Shown piece by piece: positions 22,415 through 33,941 of a DNA stretch of 64,000 bases. The stretch's first letter is position 1. Every line of letters begins with the position of its first letter. The stretch is from Aradus depressus (lineage: Eukaryota; Arthropoda; Insecta; Hemiptera; Aradidae). Below the pieces are notes generated by a model, which saw nothing but the letters and a program-made list of their open reading frames with translations, was not told the origin of the DNA and searched no databases. A program made the translations under genes and the position numbers. Where the stretch lies: NCBI GenBank assembly GCA_963662175.1, contig OY759225.1:18091601-18155600 (forward strand), read 5' to 3'.

Positions 22415-22735
22415 TTGACTCATGCCTGGGCTTTAACTACGTGGTCATATCGCCTACTATCAGAGCGCTTTTTCGTCACTCTGGTGGACATGAGCCCGAC
22501 TCTACAATGGGAGTCATAAATTTTGCCTGCCCTAAATTTTTATTCACCCCAGGGCAGAGGTCATCGTATATGCTCGGGACCATCGCTTAACGTCCCATCC
22601 GAAGGACGGCTTGCTTAAGTTTATATTTATTTTACCTCCCAGATAAAATAAACTAAGAGCCTCGGCCGGGTTTCGAGCCCATGACCTTGAGCTCAGAAGG
22701 CAAGCACGCATACCACTGAGCTACCGGCGCCCTCT
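22415..22735 (-). mobile_element. SINE-A, full-length copy
   Basis: GACTCATGCCTGGGCTTTAA to GAGCTACCGGCGCCCTC, with intact A and B box complements. Confidence 0.92.
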
Positions 22736-22739
22736 CTAA

Positions 22740-22895
22740 GTGAGTACATGTGAAATCTTAATTTTACATTTTAAGTTCATTGCTACAAAGATCAAATCGC
22801 ATTCACACAGACGGACACCATGGAAATGGTCAAAACTTTTTGTTGGATTTCTGCACGATTTCAATACTTCCATATACTAATGGTATAAAAAAGTA
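22740..22895. repeat. S repeat fragment
   Basis: TTCATTGCTACAAAGATC, CACCATGGAAATGGTCAAAA, GGATTTCTGCACGATTTCAA and GGTATAAAAAAGTAAAAAA match the S end. Confidence 0.55.
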
Positions 22896-23271
22896 AAAAA
22901 TAATCAAGTTCAAACAGTAAGGTTATAAAATGGAACATGATCCCAGGCCTTTATAGTTTAACAATGAATAAATGAAATGACCCATTGATTCAGGTCGTGA
23001 CAATACTCGTACACAGAAATCCTTGCCCTGTGTTTCTTCCTGAATTGAAAAAATTACAATTCAAGAGATGTCACGTGGCAGGAATTTCCCAAGATACAAT
23101 TATTATATCTAATGCCTTTGTGATGGATAACTGGGCATGAAAAGTAGCCATAAGCTGACATTTTTCTGGAGACAGACATTATGACATTATGAAGCTGTAG
23201 ACTGACATTTTATTTCCCCAGCTGTACGAAGTATAAGGGAAGTTATGTAATCTGTCAAAAATTTAATGTGG

Positions 23272-24212
23272 TGTGATAATTAAAAATATGTAATGACAAA
23301 TGAAATAAAAAGAAAATTAATAATAAATTGACAAATAATAAAGTTAAACAAAAATAATGATAAATAAACAAATAAATAATTAAATGATCACATTTCCTGT
23401 AGACATTTTAGTTGGTCTTCTAATAAATTTTGATTTCTACAGTAGTTTTCGAAAAGGGCCCTAAGAAAATATCGGAAATTCAAGACGTACATTTTTAAAG
23501 AAAGTGCACGTATTTAAAACAATTTAAATAAATAATTATTTCATTTGGATTTCTTATAAATATAATGAGATGCCATATTGTTTTCTTAAATTTGCAAAAA
23601 TGTTCAATCTAATCCAAAGGTATAAATTATTTTACTGGGTTCACAGGGAAAATGAATAGCATAGAATAAGAGAGCAAATATTGGGTTAATTTACCTAAAC
23701 CTACATTATAAATAAAATCGAAATATCAATATCGAATTACTTACAATAAATCTCTTACAAACTAATTTCTATATCTACTTTAGTCTCTTTTCTTTTTTTA
23801 ATATTGTGGTCATTCTTTAATTCAATGTTATTTTGGTCATATAAACATATAAATAAATAGAAGTACTTTTACGCATCTACTTCACTGTTATTTTCACTCC
23901 TACACATCTCCTTCTACACTAAGACTGGTTCACTACACCTTAAGGCTAAAAACACTTCTCTCTCTAGACTGTCCACCTCCACATCACTGCTTAGACTGTT
24001 TCTCACTATTTAAAACAGCTGATCGTCGTCTTTTGTTCTTCATTCATTGGTTGTTCACATTTCATTTTAAAACAAAATGCAACTAGTCCATCTTTGTATA
24101 TTTATTCACTATTTAAGTTAGTTCACTCCTAACAGCTGTTTTTATACAAATAATAATAATTGATTTTGTAATATATTAATAATCTTAATGTGTGTAAATG
24201 TTTTACATCACA
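23272..24212. mobile_element. V element, 941-bp copy inserted in an R repeat
   Basis: Ends TGTGATAATTAAAAATATG and TAAATGTTTTACATCACA. Interior blocks TTTCGAAAAGGGCCCTAAG and TCCTAACAGCTGTTTTTATAC are shared with 30700, 33942 and 59765. R sequence is interrupted cleanly: AAAAATTTAATGTG before and GAGTTTTCAACTGAATTTCATG after. No transposase frame, so non-autonomous. Confidence 0.8.
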
Positions 24213-24302
24213 GGAGTTTTCAACTGAATTTCATGTTTTCCGACCTCTAGATCCCAAATATGAAAAAAAATTATTTCTGCAAAATTATACAATATTTTTT
24301 TT

Positions 24303-24548
24303 AGATTATCTGGGAGGTAAAATAAACTTAAGCACGCCGTCCTTCGGATGGGACATTAAGCGATGGTCCCGAGCCTGTACGATGTCAGGTACTCGTTAAA
24401 GACCCCTGCTCTAGGTGAGTACACATTTAGGGTAGGCAAAATTTAGGACTCCCATAGTAGAGTCGGGCTCATGTCCACCAGAGTGACGAAAGAGCGCTCT
24501 GGTAGTAGGCTGATATGACCTCGTAGTTAAAGCCCGGGCATGAGTTAT
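24303..24548 (+). mobile_element. SINE-A, 5' truncated
   Basis: Begins ATTATCTGGGAGGTAAAATA and ends CCGGGCATGAGTTATAATAA; tRNA head missing. Confidence 0.88.
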
Positions 24549-25353
24549 AATAAGTAACTATAAAGTTTATAATTAAAATCCTAAACTTTAATGGAAAAGT
24601 AATCGCACCTCCCCCTCGTTGTTTCTCAGTCTTAACTACACAAAGTAATTTATATTAAGCATATATTAAAATGCAAATGGCTTCTCCATAGACAGCTCCC
24701 AAGTAATTATTATTCCAAAACCTAGTTAAGCAGAATAATAACAATTAACAATAATAATTGTTTTGATCAGAGGTTCTCGGAATATTTCGTTAAGGATTTT
24801 GGATTGAAAGGATTTGTGGAGCTTCTTAGATTGAAAGCCTTAGCAGATCCCAAGGATTCAAGGCAGTATTTTCACCTAAATAAATAATACTCAGAGATCT
24901 TCCCTGATGCCTTGATACTTTTTCAGCTAATCGAATAAGTGTTTGCTCTCCCTCTGAAACATTACTTAGTATAATATATTAATAGTTTCAACTATTCTTG
25001 CGGTAGCTCATAAGTACTATCAACAGGAAATCCCGAGACCCTTAGATTTTGATTTGGGAGAACTGAGTCAAACCCTCTCTTTGAATTATTTTTGTACTTA
25101 CCGCTCGCTAATTAAAATTTTTAGTTTACTAAATTTTAATCTTTTTTTTTTTAATTCCGTCCGGATTAACCGGATGTCTGGATAATCGGTGTCCGGATAA
25201 TCGGTGTGGGACTCTACATATATTGTAAATACAGTAACTGCTTACACAAACCAAATGTAAAATAGATTTATGACAAGTGTTTTCCCAGGCGACCTATGGA
25301 ATTCATACTATGGCTAGTCGAAATAAAAAAAATAATAAAATTATGTGGTCATT
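24549..25353. other. Gap without recognised features
   Basis: No gene seen. CCGGATTAACCGGATGTCTGG, with two GATAATCGGTGT phrases near 25150-25210, is typical of pogo-like ends but has no partner. Confidence 0.4.
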
Positions 25354-25558
25354 CCAGGACATTCTTATACCAACCACGTTTACAGATCACTCATTTTCCC
25401 CCTCCCCTTCTCAAAATTATTTCATAATGTTATTACTGGTTTTATGAAAGTATTGAGTTTACGACTAAGTAATGCCAGTATGAAATGATTTTGAGAAGGA
25501 GAAGGAGAAACAGAGTGATCTCTAAGCGTGATTGTTATAAGAAAATCCTATAAATTTA
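25354..25558. mobile_element. MITE-T copy
   Basis: ACATTCTTATACCAACCACG and TCTCAAAATTATTTCATA on the left mirror ATGAAATGATTTTGAGAAGG and AGCGTGATTGTTATAAGAAA on the right. Confidence 0.7.
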
Positions 25559-25677
25559 ATTTTTTTTAATTTTTATAATTTTTCAAAAAAACAACTCCCA
25601 GTATAAAAACCATATTTCAAAGTTAGTTGCTATGAGTTACGATTTAAAAAATATTATGCTGTTCAAAGAGACAAAAT

Positions 25678-26417
25678 ATTTTTTTTTTTTTTTTTGTCTT
25701 TTATTCATAAAGATGCAACTGTTACTAGGGTGCAACAACCAGCATCTATGTTGGTAGGTATGGAGACGTTGGCGTGAATGGCATGTGAGAGGAAGGCCAC
25801 CCAGTGGTAGGTCCTCGGGACGAAAATTTATATTAATTATAAGGACAAGGGAAAAAAAAATGAAATAAAAAAAATAATAATAATAATTTAAAAAAAGAAA
25901 TAAATAAAAAGAGAGATGATAAAAGTAAAGAGAAATAATGTAAAAAAAATATATATATATTAAGAACGAATGGGAATTAAGGTGGCGGTAAGTCGCGGTT
26001 CCACCTCCTCTTCAACCTTCGTGGGGGGTTTTGTGGTAAGTGTTGTGAAGATAAAGTACGTATTTCTGGATTTGTAGGTGTGTAAAGTTTTCTAAAAAAA
26101 CGTATGTAAATAGTTTGTATTGTGTCGGGTACTGTGTGTATCATAAGATCGTTATGAAGTGTTCTGTTGCTTATGTATGGGGGGCACTGTGTTATCAGTC
26201 TGAGGGTTTTTGACTGAAATGCCTGAATTCGTTTGATGTTGGATGTTTTTGCTGAACCGTATATCTGTGATCCGTATGTCCATAATGGTCTAAGTAAGTA
26301 AGTATAACAGTTCCGTTTTTGTGTCATGTCTAATTTTGATCGTCTATTTAGAAGTCCGTAGAGTATTTTGAGTCGACGGTTCAGCGTGTTAGGACACGAC
26401 AGCCTGATTTTGAGCAA
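25678..26417 (-). mobile_element. Jockey-like LINE, 5' truncated, with poly(A) tail
   Basis: Reads on the minus strand from the ORF2 C-terminus (26417-25977) through a 280-bp UTR to AATAAAAGAC and a poly(A) tail seen as poly(T) at 25679-25696. A tail this clear indicates target-primed insertion. Confidence 0.88.
25977..26417 (-). pseudogene. LINE ORF2 C-terminal fragment
   Basis: 146 codons including LRPLWTYGSQIYGSAKTSNI, KRIQAFQSKTLRLITQCPP and ending PPRRLKRRWNRDLPPP. Homologous to residues about 650-766 of the ORF at 1-2301 (IRPIWTYGLELWGAAKQSNI). No catalytic part remains. Confidence 0.9.
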
Positions 26418-26449
26418 GGAGAGGGGATAGAGTGATTTGTAAGCGATTT

Positions 26450-26880
26450 TGGTTGTGTTTCAAAACTACATTTCAAGATGGTTTTCGGCATGTATCTCGA
26501 AAACCGGACGACCTGTAAAAAATTGTATTTCATATAAATTATGTATTTTAGTATTCTCTACAACTATTACTCGAAAAGATTTTTGATTAGATCATAAACA
26601 TAAGATGTAACTTGTAAAATGTAGTTAGCTCCCAGGGTAAAGTGGTCTCTTAGGATTTTGGCCAAATTCTTGAAAATCAAATTTCAAGTTCATAGCTACA
26701 ATCATTTTCGCGGTAGAGAGCAGACAACTTTCCAATCACATACACACACACACGTACTGACAGACATCATCGCAAAAATGGTCATTCAGGAGACCTTGAA
26801 ACGTAAAAATTAGTAGAAACTTCGATCTCGGATTTTCGCACGATTACAGTACTTTCTTGTATAAGAAAGTAAAAAAGATC
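26450..26880. repeat. S repeat, near-complete inverted copy
   Basis: Reverse complement of 12346-12720 in most blocks (CAAGATGGTTTTCGGCATG, GTATTCTCTACAACTATTAC, CGCGGTAGAGAGC). Ends CAGTACTTTCTTGTATAAGAAAGT, a small palindrome (positions 26850-26873). Confidence 0.65.
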
Positions 26881-27073
26881 TCAATAACATCGCACCAACT
26901 GAAAAAAATATGAGATAAGTTAATCAAACATCTGCCAGAACGCAACAAGAACACTTATCAAAAACATACAAAACCAACGTCACAAAACCTTATTTACTCT
27001 AAAAAAAAAAAATTACAAAATATGGCAACGCTATCTGACAATGACAACAACAAGGAGAAGAGATAATGTATGA

Positions 27074-27165
27074 GGGCCATGGTGGTCATGCGGGCTACAG
27101 CGTAGGGCTTTGGTCGCATGGTCTCACCATGGTTTGCGGGTTCGAATCCTAAGAGTGTAGTTTAG
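27074..27165 (+). mobile_element. SINE-B, head-only copy
   Basis: GGGCCATGGTGGTCATGCGG to GCGGGTTCGAATCCTAAG; the body diverges after the B box. Confidence 0.75.
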
Positions 27166-27280
27166 CTTATAGATTCGGTGTTTAAATAGTACGTACTGCC
27201 TATTGTACCAACGTATACAATAATTTAGGAGGGCATATCGGCAAACCGGGCATGAGGAGGATATATCACTTCCACCAACC

Positions 27281-27465
27281 AATTTTTTTTTTTTTTTATT
27301 TCACAATCTGTACAAAATTTACAATTGGTAGAAGTGAATAGGAAATAAAAATGTACAATTGATGCCAATGCTGACACTCCCTTAGACAGTCTCGTTATCT
27401 ATTCAAAGAAGATTGCGAGGCCAGCGTCGTATTAGGCGGCGTGGAGGGATGTCGGGATGGGACTG
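27281..27465 (-). mobile_element. Jockey-like LINE 3' end
   Basis: Poly(T) at 27283-27297 is the reversed poly(A) tail. The minus strand of about 27410-27460 encodes HPDIPPRRLIRRWPRNLL followed by TAG. 5' truncated. Confidence 0.75.
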
Positions 27466-27487
27466 AAAAACAGGATTGGGATGGGTA

Positions 27488-27552
27488 ACCTCCCAAATAA
27501 AAAATAAAGGCGCTTAAGTAGTAGGCAAGCATGCTACCTCTGAGCTACCTAA
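27488..27552 (-). mobile_element. Possible SINE-A fragment
   Basis: CCTCCCAAATAAAA, GGCAAGCATG and CTCTGAGCTACC resemble degraded head-proximal SINE-A blocks. Confidence 0.3.
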
Positions 27553-28325
27553 TACATAACTGACAAATTTGACACACGATAATATGTGTGGTGACATGCC
27601 AGAACCAGTTATGTCCAATTTTTTTGAAAATGAGATATCACTGAAAGTTGCATATTTTGACGTGAACTTTTGTTTTTTACAAAAAATAACCGATTTTAAT
27701 GAACATTTTTATAGTAATTCTGGGAAAAGTTAATGAGTTAACTGCCATTTACACGCCAAAACCAGTTAACTCAATTTTTTCATGCAAGAACCGATTAATT
27801 GGATCAATTTCGATATCATCACGCGTCGTTTAGATTTTTCAGCGTAATGAACAACAAATAAATACATTTTAATATCTCTGAGCATCTTTTTATTATAATT
27901 AATTAACCTTTCGTCTATCATCTCACGGTCACTAACGGCTACTGATTAGTGCCACGAAAAGGAAACCGCGGGGCCACTGTCAAGCAACTGCTCCAAATCA
28001 AAACATTGTTGACATTCTCATATAATATATATGACTATATTATAGTAATACATCTAATATGAACGAATTCATAATCCAAATTAACAATGAAAAATTAAAT
28101 TTTTTTTTTCGTAATTAAATTACAATAATTATAATTTTATAAAATGATTCGAACTTTTTAAAGCCGTAAACAATATTCAAGAAGAAGTAGAACTTTTTAT
28201 TTGAATATAACAGAAGTAACACAAAAAACTTTAAACCGTAAGTTCTCAAAATCTCGTTTAATGGAGTTAACTTGTTCTGGCATGTAGCCACAGATATGTG
28301 TGAACAGTAGAAAACTGGGAAATGA
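27553..28325. other. AT-rich gap
   Basis: No gene seen. The phrase AACCAGTTA recurs (27603, 27774) beside AATTTTTT tracts. Confidence 0.4.
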
Positions 28326-28327
28326 AA

Positions 28328-28515
28328 AAAAACCTTGAGCACGCAGTCCTTTGGATGCGATGGTCCCGAGCCTATGCTTCAGAAAGTTAAAGAACCCTAT
28401 CCTAAGTGAATAAACGAAGGTAGGAAAAATTTAGAACACCCAAAGTAGAGTCGGGTTCATGCCTTACCAGAGCATCGAAAGAGCGCTCTGGTAGTAGGCG
28501 ATATGACCTTGTAAT
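28328..28515 (+). mobile_element. SINE-A, 5' truncated and diverged
   Basis: AAACCTTGAGCACGCAGTCC to GTAGTAGGCGATATGACCTT. Confidence 0.8.
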
Positions 28516-28529
28516 TCAGTAAAAAAACA

Positions 28530-28792
28530 TTAAATTGAATTCCATTGCAGCATCAAATTTCTGTCCGATTATTTTACATCCCCCATATTTCGTAATGGGA
28601 AAATAAAATCTTCTTTCTGTCTCTGTGTCGACGCGAGAACTCCCGAAAGAATTCATATTGATTTTCAGTCAAATCGGCCTAAGGAAAGGGGAGGCTTAAG
28701 GTCTAATAACTGCCGATGTAATGAATGTATCAACACAATATTATCAACTTAGTTGGGGAAGTACATTGACTATGATCCACCGACGACTATAT
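28530..28792 (-). repeat. R repeat copy, interrupted by mariner at its end
   Basis: AATTCCATTGCAGCATCAAA, ATTTTCAGTCAAATCGGCC, TGTAATGAATGTATCAACAC and GGGGAAGTACATTGAC. Confidence 0.65.
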
Positions 28793-30102
28793 ATACGAGA
28801 TGTGTTCAAAAAGTAACGCGAATTTTCTGTTTTTGAAAATAATTTTATTTATTCGTCTACATTAATGTTATCCCCTTCAAAGTAGTCCCCATTAGATATT
28901 ATACACTTATATATATATATATATGGTGAGCTGGTGTATTACACCTAGGGACCTAAGCATTCAGTGCTTTTATCCCTTCCCTGGAAGCGCTTGGCTTCCC
29001 CCTTATTATATTAACTATATGCCTATATTTATACTATACTTATACTACCTGACCCAAGTCCTTCATGGAGTGCTCAGTCTCCCAGTTTCCTTAATGAACC
29101 TAAGAATGCTCTCATAGTCCAATCTTCTAAAGTCTTCCTCTGCGATTGCATCTCTACCAAAGATGTGGAATCTCATTCGCGCATATCCCGAGCAGATACC
29201 CAGGAAGTGTGCCGCCGTTTCGTCTTCTTCCCCACATCTATCGCAAGTAGAACTGTCCCTGACTCCCACTGTGTGTAGCTGCCTATTGAACGGACCATGT
29301 CCTGTGAGAACTCCAGTCAGTTGCCTAAGCTCGTTCCTTTTCAGTTTCAGGATCCCTGGACTCCCCTCCCAGGAACATCTTCGACTGCCTATATTATACA
29401 CTTATGCCTGCGCTTCTTCCAATCCTCAAAAAACTTCTGGAACTCGATCTTTCGGATAGCATTTAGCTCTCTCAGCGATGCGCTTTTAATTTCATCTATG
29501 CTTGTGAAACGAGGGCTCTTTAAGGTTCTCTTTATTGTTGGAAACAGAAAAAATCACACGGAGCCATGTCTGGCGAATATGGAGACTGGGGCATCATTAC
29601 AGTGTTGCTTTCGGCCAAAAATTCGCGAACATGCAATATAGTGTGAGCAGGTGCATTATCGTGGTGTAAAAACCATGAATTGTTTCGCCACGGCGTTGCA
29701 CTTGTAGATAGTACTCCTTATTGATCGTTTGACCTTGTGGCAAGAACTCATGGTATGCCGTTAAAAAACATGCTGGGGCGTCCAGGAGCCTCGTCATCTT
29801 CAACGTCTTCACGGCCTTCTTGGAAACACTTATACCACTCGTAAACCCTAGTTTTACTCAAAGCAGACTCACCAATAGCAGTATTTAACATTTCTAAAAA
29901 TTTGCTGCACTTTATTCCCTTCTTATAGCAAAATTTAATGCGAATTCTCTAATCCATTTTGTATAATCGCCGATCGTACCATAACACATGTAACCTCCTT
30001 GACAGCAGACTAAACATCCGGTTGGGCTAACATTGAACAATCAACTACCAATACAACCCGTGAATTTACAAAATTCCCATTACTTTTTAAACACACTATA
30101 CA
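28793..30102 (-). mobile_element. Mariner-like transposon, internally deleted and interrupted
   Basis: Inverted ends: GTGTTCAAAAAGTAACGCG near 28802 against AATGGGAATTTTG and TTTAAAAAGTA near 30070-30095 (reverse). The minus strand encodes mariner transposase pieces in order: SALSKTRVYEWYKCFQEGRE (about 29880), HEFLPQGQTINKEYYLQV (about 29750), CDFFLFPTIKRTLKSPRFTS-like with a break (about 29540) and KCIISNGDYFEGDNINV-like at 28857-28912. The catalytic domain is missing between GRPSM and HEFLPQGQ, so the copy is dead. A LINE fragment is inserted at 28911-29391. Confidence 0.88.
28911..29391 (-). mobile_element. 5'-truncated LINE inserted into the mariner, 14-bp target duplication
   Basis: The insert is bounded by the direct repeat TATTATACACTTAT (28897-28910 and 29392-29405), which restores the mariner frame when one copy is removed. 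The minus strand encodes NELRQLTGVLTGHGPFNR then a zinc knuckle CDRCGEEDETAAHFLGIC (CX2CX9HX4C), the region after RNase H in R1/Jockey-group ORF2, ending in a stop at about 29063. The 3' tail is (TA)n rather than poly(A) (28911-28924). A related fragment lies at 60913. Confidence 0.9.
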
Positions 30103-30134
30103 TATTTTGAACACATATATATATATATATATAC

Positions 30135-30653
30135 TAGGGTGGTCCTTAAATATGCCATTTCGCGATTTTGAAACGTGAGCACCCTAGGAAATTTCTTCAA
30201 CCCGAAACAAAATTTTTGGCGCTAAAAAAATTCAAAATACCATTAAAAAACCCGTGGCCCACAAGGGTTGAAATTTTAATGGAATTTAACATGTGATTCA
30301 ACGACTATTGCTTTCGCGCATGCTTAGCTCCACCGGTTTTCATTGGAATTTTTAAAACTTATGGTATTTAGAGGTTTTTGAGGTCGCTGAATAAGATGCC
30401 GTTGTCAAAAAGTCCATTTTGACAGTTGACAGCTGTCAAACGCTGTCAACAAGGTTCCAATTTTCAAAAAAGCCGTATAAGAACGCTTTTTATATGTTTT
30501 CGCGGTCACTGAGCTCAAATTTCGGGTCGAAATTCAATTTCAACACATCCCAGTTTTAAATAGAGTTGTAAGAGAAATTTTGAAATAATTTAATTTTTCA
30601 ATTTTCAATTTAATTTTCAAAATCGCAAAATGGCATATTTAAGGACCACCCTA
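30135..30653. mobile_element. MITE with TAGGGTGGTCC inverted ends
   Basis: The left end TAGGGTGGTCCTTAAATATG and the right end CATATTTAAGGACCACCCTA are exact inverses and the match continues through GCGATTTTGAAA. It sits inside a TA-dinucleotide run, fitting a TA-targeting superfamily. A second inner palindrome, TTGACAGCTGTCAA, is at 30427-30440. No coding frame. Confidence 0.85.
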
Positions 30654-30696
30654 ATATATATAATATAATATAATATATATATATATAATATATATG
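30654..30696. repeat. TA-dinucleotide microsatellite
   Basis: Imperfect (TA)n on both sides of the MITE (also 30117-30133), probably one tract split by the insertion. Confidence 0.8.
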
Positions 30697-30699
30697 GTA

Positions 30700-31383
30700 A
30701 ATAAATTATGTAAAATTAAAATAATTCAAAAAGTACAAGTAAAATTAATGATAATGAAATAATAATAATATAAACAATAAATTACCACATTTCCTGTAGA
30801 AATTTTATCTCTGGTCTTTTACTAAATTTTGATTTCTATAGTAGTTTTCGAAAAGGGCCCTAAAAAAATATCAAAAATGAGAACAAATAATTGGGTTTAT
30901 TTTCTTACATTTACATTATAAAATTAAAAACTAAACATTGAAACAAAAATCAAAAGAAAAATCGTAAAAACTAAATTCTTAAAACTATTTCAATTTTTTT
31001 TTTTTTTTTTTTTTAATATTTTGGCCATTCTTCAAATTTAAGTTATATATTTTCATTTTTTATAAATAAATTACAGTACCTTCTTTGCGGATCAATTTTA
31101 TTGTTAATTCACACCTACTTAGTTCATCACATCTTAAGCCTAAACACAACTCTCTGTCCACCTTCACATCTCAACCCAGACCACACACCATTGACTCCTC
31201 TACACTAATTCTAAAACAAGCTGATGGCCGTGTTTTGTTTTCTACTCATTTGTTTTTAAAGAAAATGTATTCATATTATTTATTTACTAATTCAGTTGCT
31301 TCTTGGATTTTATATAAAAATAAATATAATTAATTTTTTTATGTTAATAATTAAAATGTGTGTATTTTTTATACATCATAATT
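30700..31383. mobile_element. V element copy
   Basis: ATTACCACATTTCCTGTAGA, TTTCGAAAAGGGCCCTAAA and the end TGTATTTTTTATACATCAT. Shorter than 23272-24212. Confidence 0.7.
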
Positions 31384-31676
31384 TATATATGTATTATTGA
31401 ATACATAGTTGATACATAAGATTGATCAGATGGGACCCTCCCATACACACACAGAGTAGTTTGTTTGATCAATGTAAATCAGTTGTGAATGAGTCAGTCT
31501 GTCCGTCCTCTGTAGAAGGCCATTGACCCAACGTTCGCCTTACACACTTGGTTCATTTATTTTCATTCAACTCAAGAAAAAAATGCATTATTCCAGGATG
31601 CAGGGCGCCGAAATCAAGGCTACTCCAACAGATTACTTCATTTTATTATAAAAAAAAAAGTTCATGTTTGTTTTTG

Positions 31677-31905
31677 TGACTCATGCCCGGGCTTTAACTA
31701 GGCTATCATAACAGCTACTACCAGCACGCAGAAAGAGCGCAGGGCATGAATGACAATACTCTACTATAGCTCCACTTCACTATGGACTCCTAAATTTTGA
31801 ATACCCAAATTTACCTAGCACAGACTAGGGGCCGTAGCTTAACTTGACATCCGAAGGACGGCGTACTCAAGGTTTTGCTGATCCCCCGGACGGACAGACT
31901 ATGGG
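31677..31905 (-). mobile_element. SINE-A, diverged copy
   Basis: GTGACTCATGCCCGGGCTTT, CAGCTACTACCAGC and CATCCGAAGGACGGCGTAC. The middle is scrambled and the head missing. Confidence 0.7.
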
Positions 31906-32152
31906 ATCCTTATAATAATGTAATAATTTTGTATCGCAGAAATATATCACCAAATTTATGATTTAATACAAATTTCAAATTCTTCAAAAAATCCCTATTT
32001 TATATCCTAAAATTATTATGAAAATTTTATAAGGTTGAGTGTTAGATATTCTGCCAAGACTGGACTTACAATTATATCTATTATCGATTGAGAGGATATC
32101 GATAATGATACATAAAACGATTTAAAAGAATTTTAAATATAGTTAGTTATTG

Positions 32153-32352
32153 TCATTCATGCCCTGGCTTTAAGTATGAGGTCATATCGCCTACTACCAG
32201 AGCGCTCTTTCTGCCTCCATTGTAGGGGAGTCCTAAATTTTACCTACCCACCTTTAGTTACTAAAGGTTAGGGTCTTTAACGAGTACCGGACATTGTACG
32301 GGCTCGGGACCATGGCTTAACGTCCCATCCGAAGAATGGCGTGCTCAAAGTT
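32153..32352 (-). mobile_element. SINE-A, head missing
   Basis: ATTCATGCCCTGGCTTTAAG, ATCGCCTACTACCAGAGCGC and GGCTCGGGACCATGGC. Confidence 0.82.
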
Positions 32353-33394
32353 TGTTTTTTGAGGTCAGCAAGAACGTTACTTCTAAAGTCCCGGCATCCT
32401 AGAATTACAGTTGTTACCGTTAATTTGCACCTACGAAACCCTTCATTGTGTGACCTCATTACAGTCGACTGTAGTATTATTCAACTTACTTTTTTATTGA
32501 ACAATGAAAATAAAATATAACCAGCATCTCCGCCAAACTCTTTCAAACTAACAATTGACGGGGTTAGAATCAAAATGGTCCAAGTGACATTTTTGAAAAA
32601 TTTTCGTTAAGTGGATAATCGGATACAAAAATGATAGTTCTATTCAGGAAAAAAATGAAATCCTAGCCAGCGCTGAGATCTAATGGCAAATCACTTATAC
32701 CATTTTGGTGACAGGAACAAGTAACTTAAACATATCAATAGTGACCTTGAAATTAAGATTTTTATTCAATTTTATGGTTTGCTAACAGCAACATTCACCA
32801 TAAAAACAGAAGACAAAATGTTTCCGGTTTCGATAAATTATATAATATATAATTCGATAATTTTAAATCAGTTAAGAACTTTATACACAGTTACCTCAAA
32901 GTTTTAAAAATGTCACTTAGACCATTTTGCCTCCTACACAAAACAATTGTTTTTGTTCATTCATTTTTTTTTTTTTTTTATGAAACCTTGATGGGGAGAT
33001 TTTTTTTTTTTGGGGGGGGGGGGGGGGCCTGACCTTACAAACATTAGAGCTCAAACTGCAAGTCTCTAGCTGTAATAGAGGCCGAGATCCCTACACAGGC
33101 TCTGATGAAACCTGAAAATATTGGAAACGGCATACCCGATTTCCACCAAACATGGCTAAGAACCATACTTCAGCTGTCTTGGAGCTACGATGCCACAAAC
33201 AGACACACACACAGACAAAGGCTTCAAACTTATAACAACCCTTCTTTTGCATCGGGGGTAAAAAAATTAACAAAATCGCTGAACTACGGAAAATTTATTG
33301 TACATTATTTGAAGCTCTGTAACTTTCTTCGTATTGGTCCTAACTCAAATTTGCGGAAACATTGTCCTTGAAAATGTTATAGGGAACATGTTTT
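32353..33394. other. Gap with a poly(G) run and an unclassified repeat-like block
   Basis: No gene recognised. A 16-G run is at 33012-33027. 33065-33265 (CCGAGATCCCTACACAGG, ACATGGCTAAGAACCAT, CAGACACACACACAGAC, TTGCATCGGGGGTAAAA) has the look of a dispersed repeat common in insects, but only one copy is present here. Confidence 0.4.
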
Positions 33395-33941
33395 GTAAGG
33401 ATCAATTTTTCGATAGAACAAACCGTTTTCGCGTAAATGAACAAATATCTTAGAAAAATGTGTTTCGATATGTCATTTTCAAATGGTTTTCGGCAGCTAT
33501 CTCGGCAACTGACGCTGTTCCGAAAAATCGTATATCGTATAAAATGTTTCTTTCAATTTTCTCTACAACTTTTATTTATAGAAGTTTCTGCGTGCTAGCC
33601 TACTGAGCGCAAGATCGCGGGTTCAAAACCTGGCCGATGCCCTTATGTTTTTTATCTGGGAGGTGTAAAAACCTTGAGCATGCCGTCCTTCGGATGGGAC
33701 GTTAAGCTATGATCTCGAGCCTGTGTACGATGTCAGATACTCGTTAAAGATACTAGGTGAATAAACCTAGGCAACATTTAGGACTCCAGTAGTAGTCGAT
33801 AAAGCCTCCAGAGTAGAGGAGTAGTATTAGATTTAAGTTCGCACATGTGACATCATCTCTAATATAAGTTCATTGATAGAGCTCAGAAAATTTCAATCCC
33901 ATAAAACTTTCTCGCGAAAATGATCAAAATGGGTTCAGGAG
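33395..33941. repeat. S repeat, first part, split by SINE-A and V
   Basis: ATGGTTTTCGGCAGCTATC, TTTTCTCTACAACTTTTA before the SINE, and TTTCTCGCGAAAATGATC after it. S resumes at 35160 (GGACGTGAAATTTTGTTG, CGGCACGATTACAATAC) beyond the V element. Confidence 0.6.
33587..33850 (+). mobile_element. SINE-A, 5' truncated copy
   Basis: CTGCGTGCTAGCCTACTGAG, B box GGGTTCAAAACCTGGCC and CGTCCTTCGGATGGGACG. The 3' part is rearranged. Confidence 0.8.
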
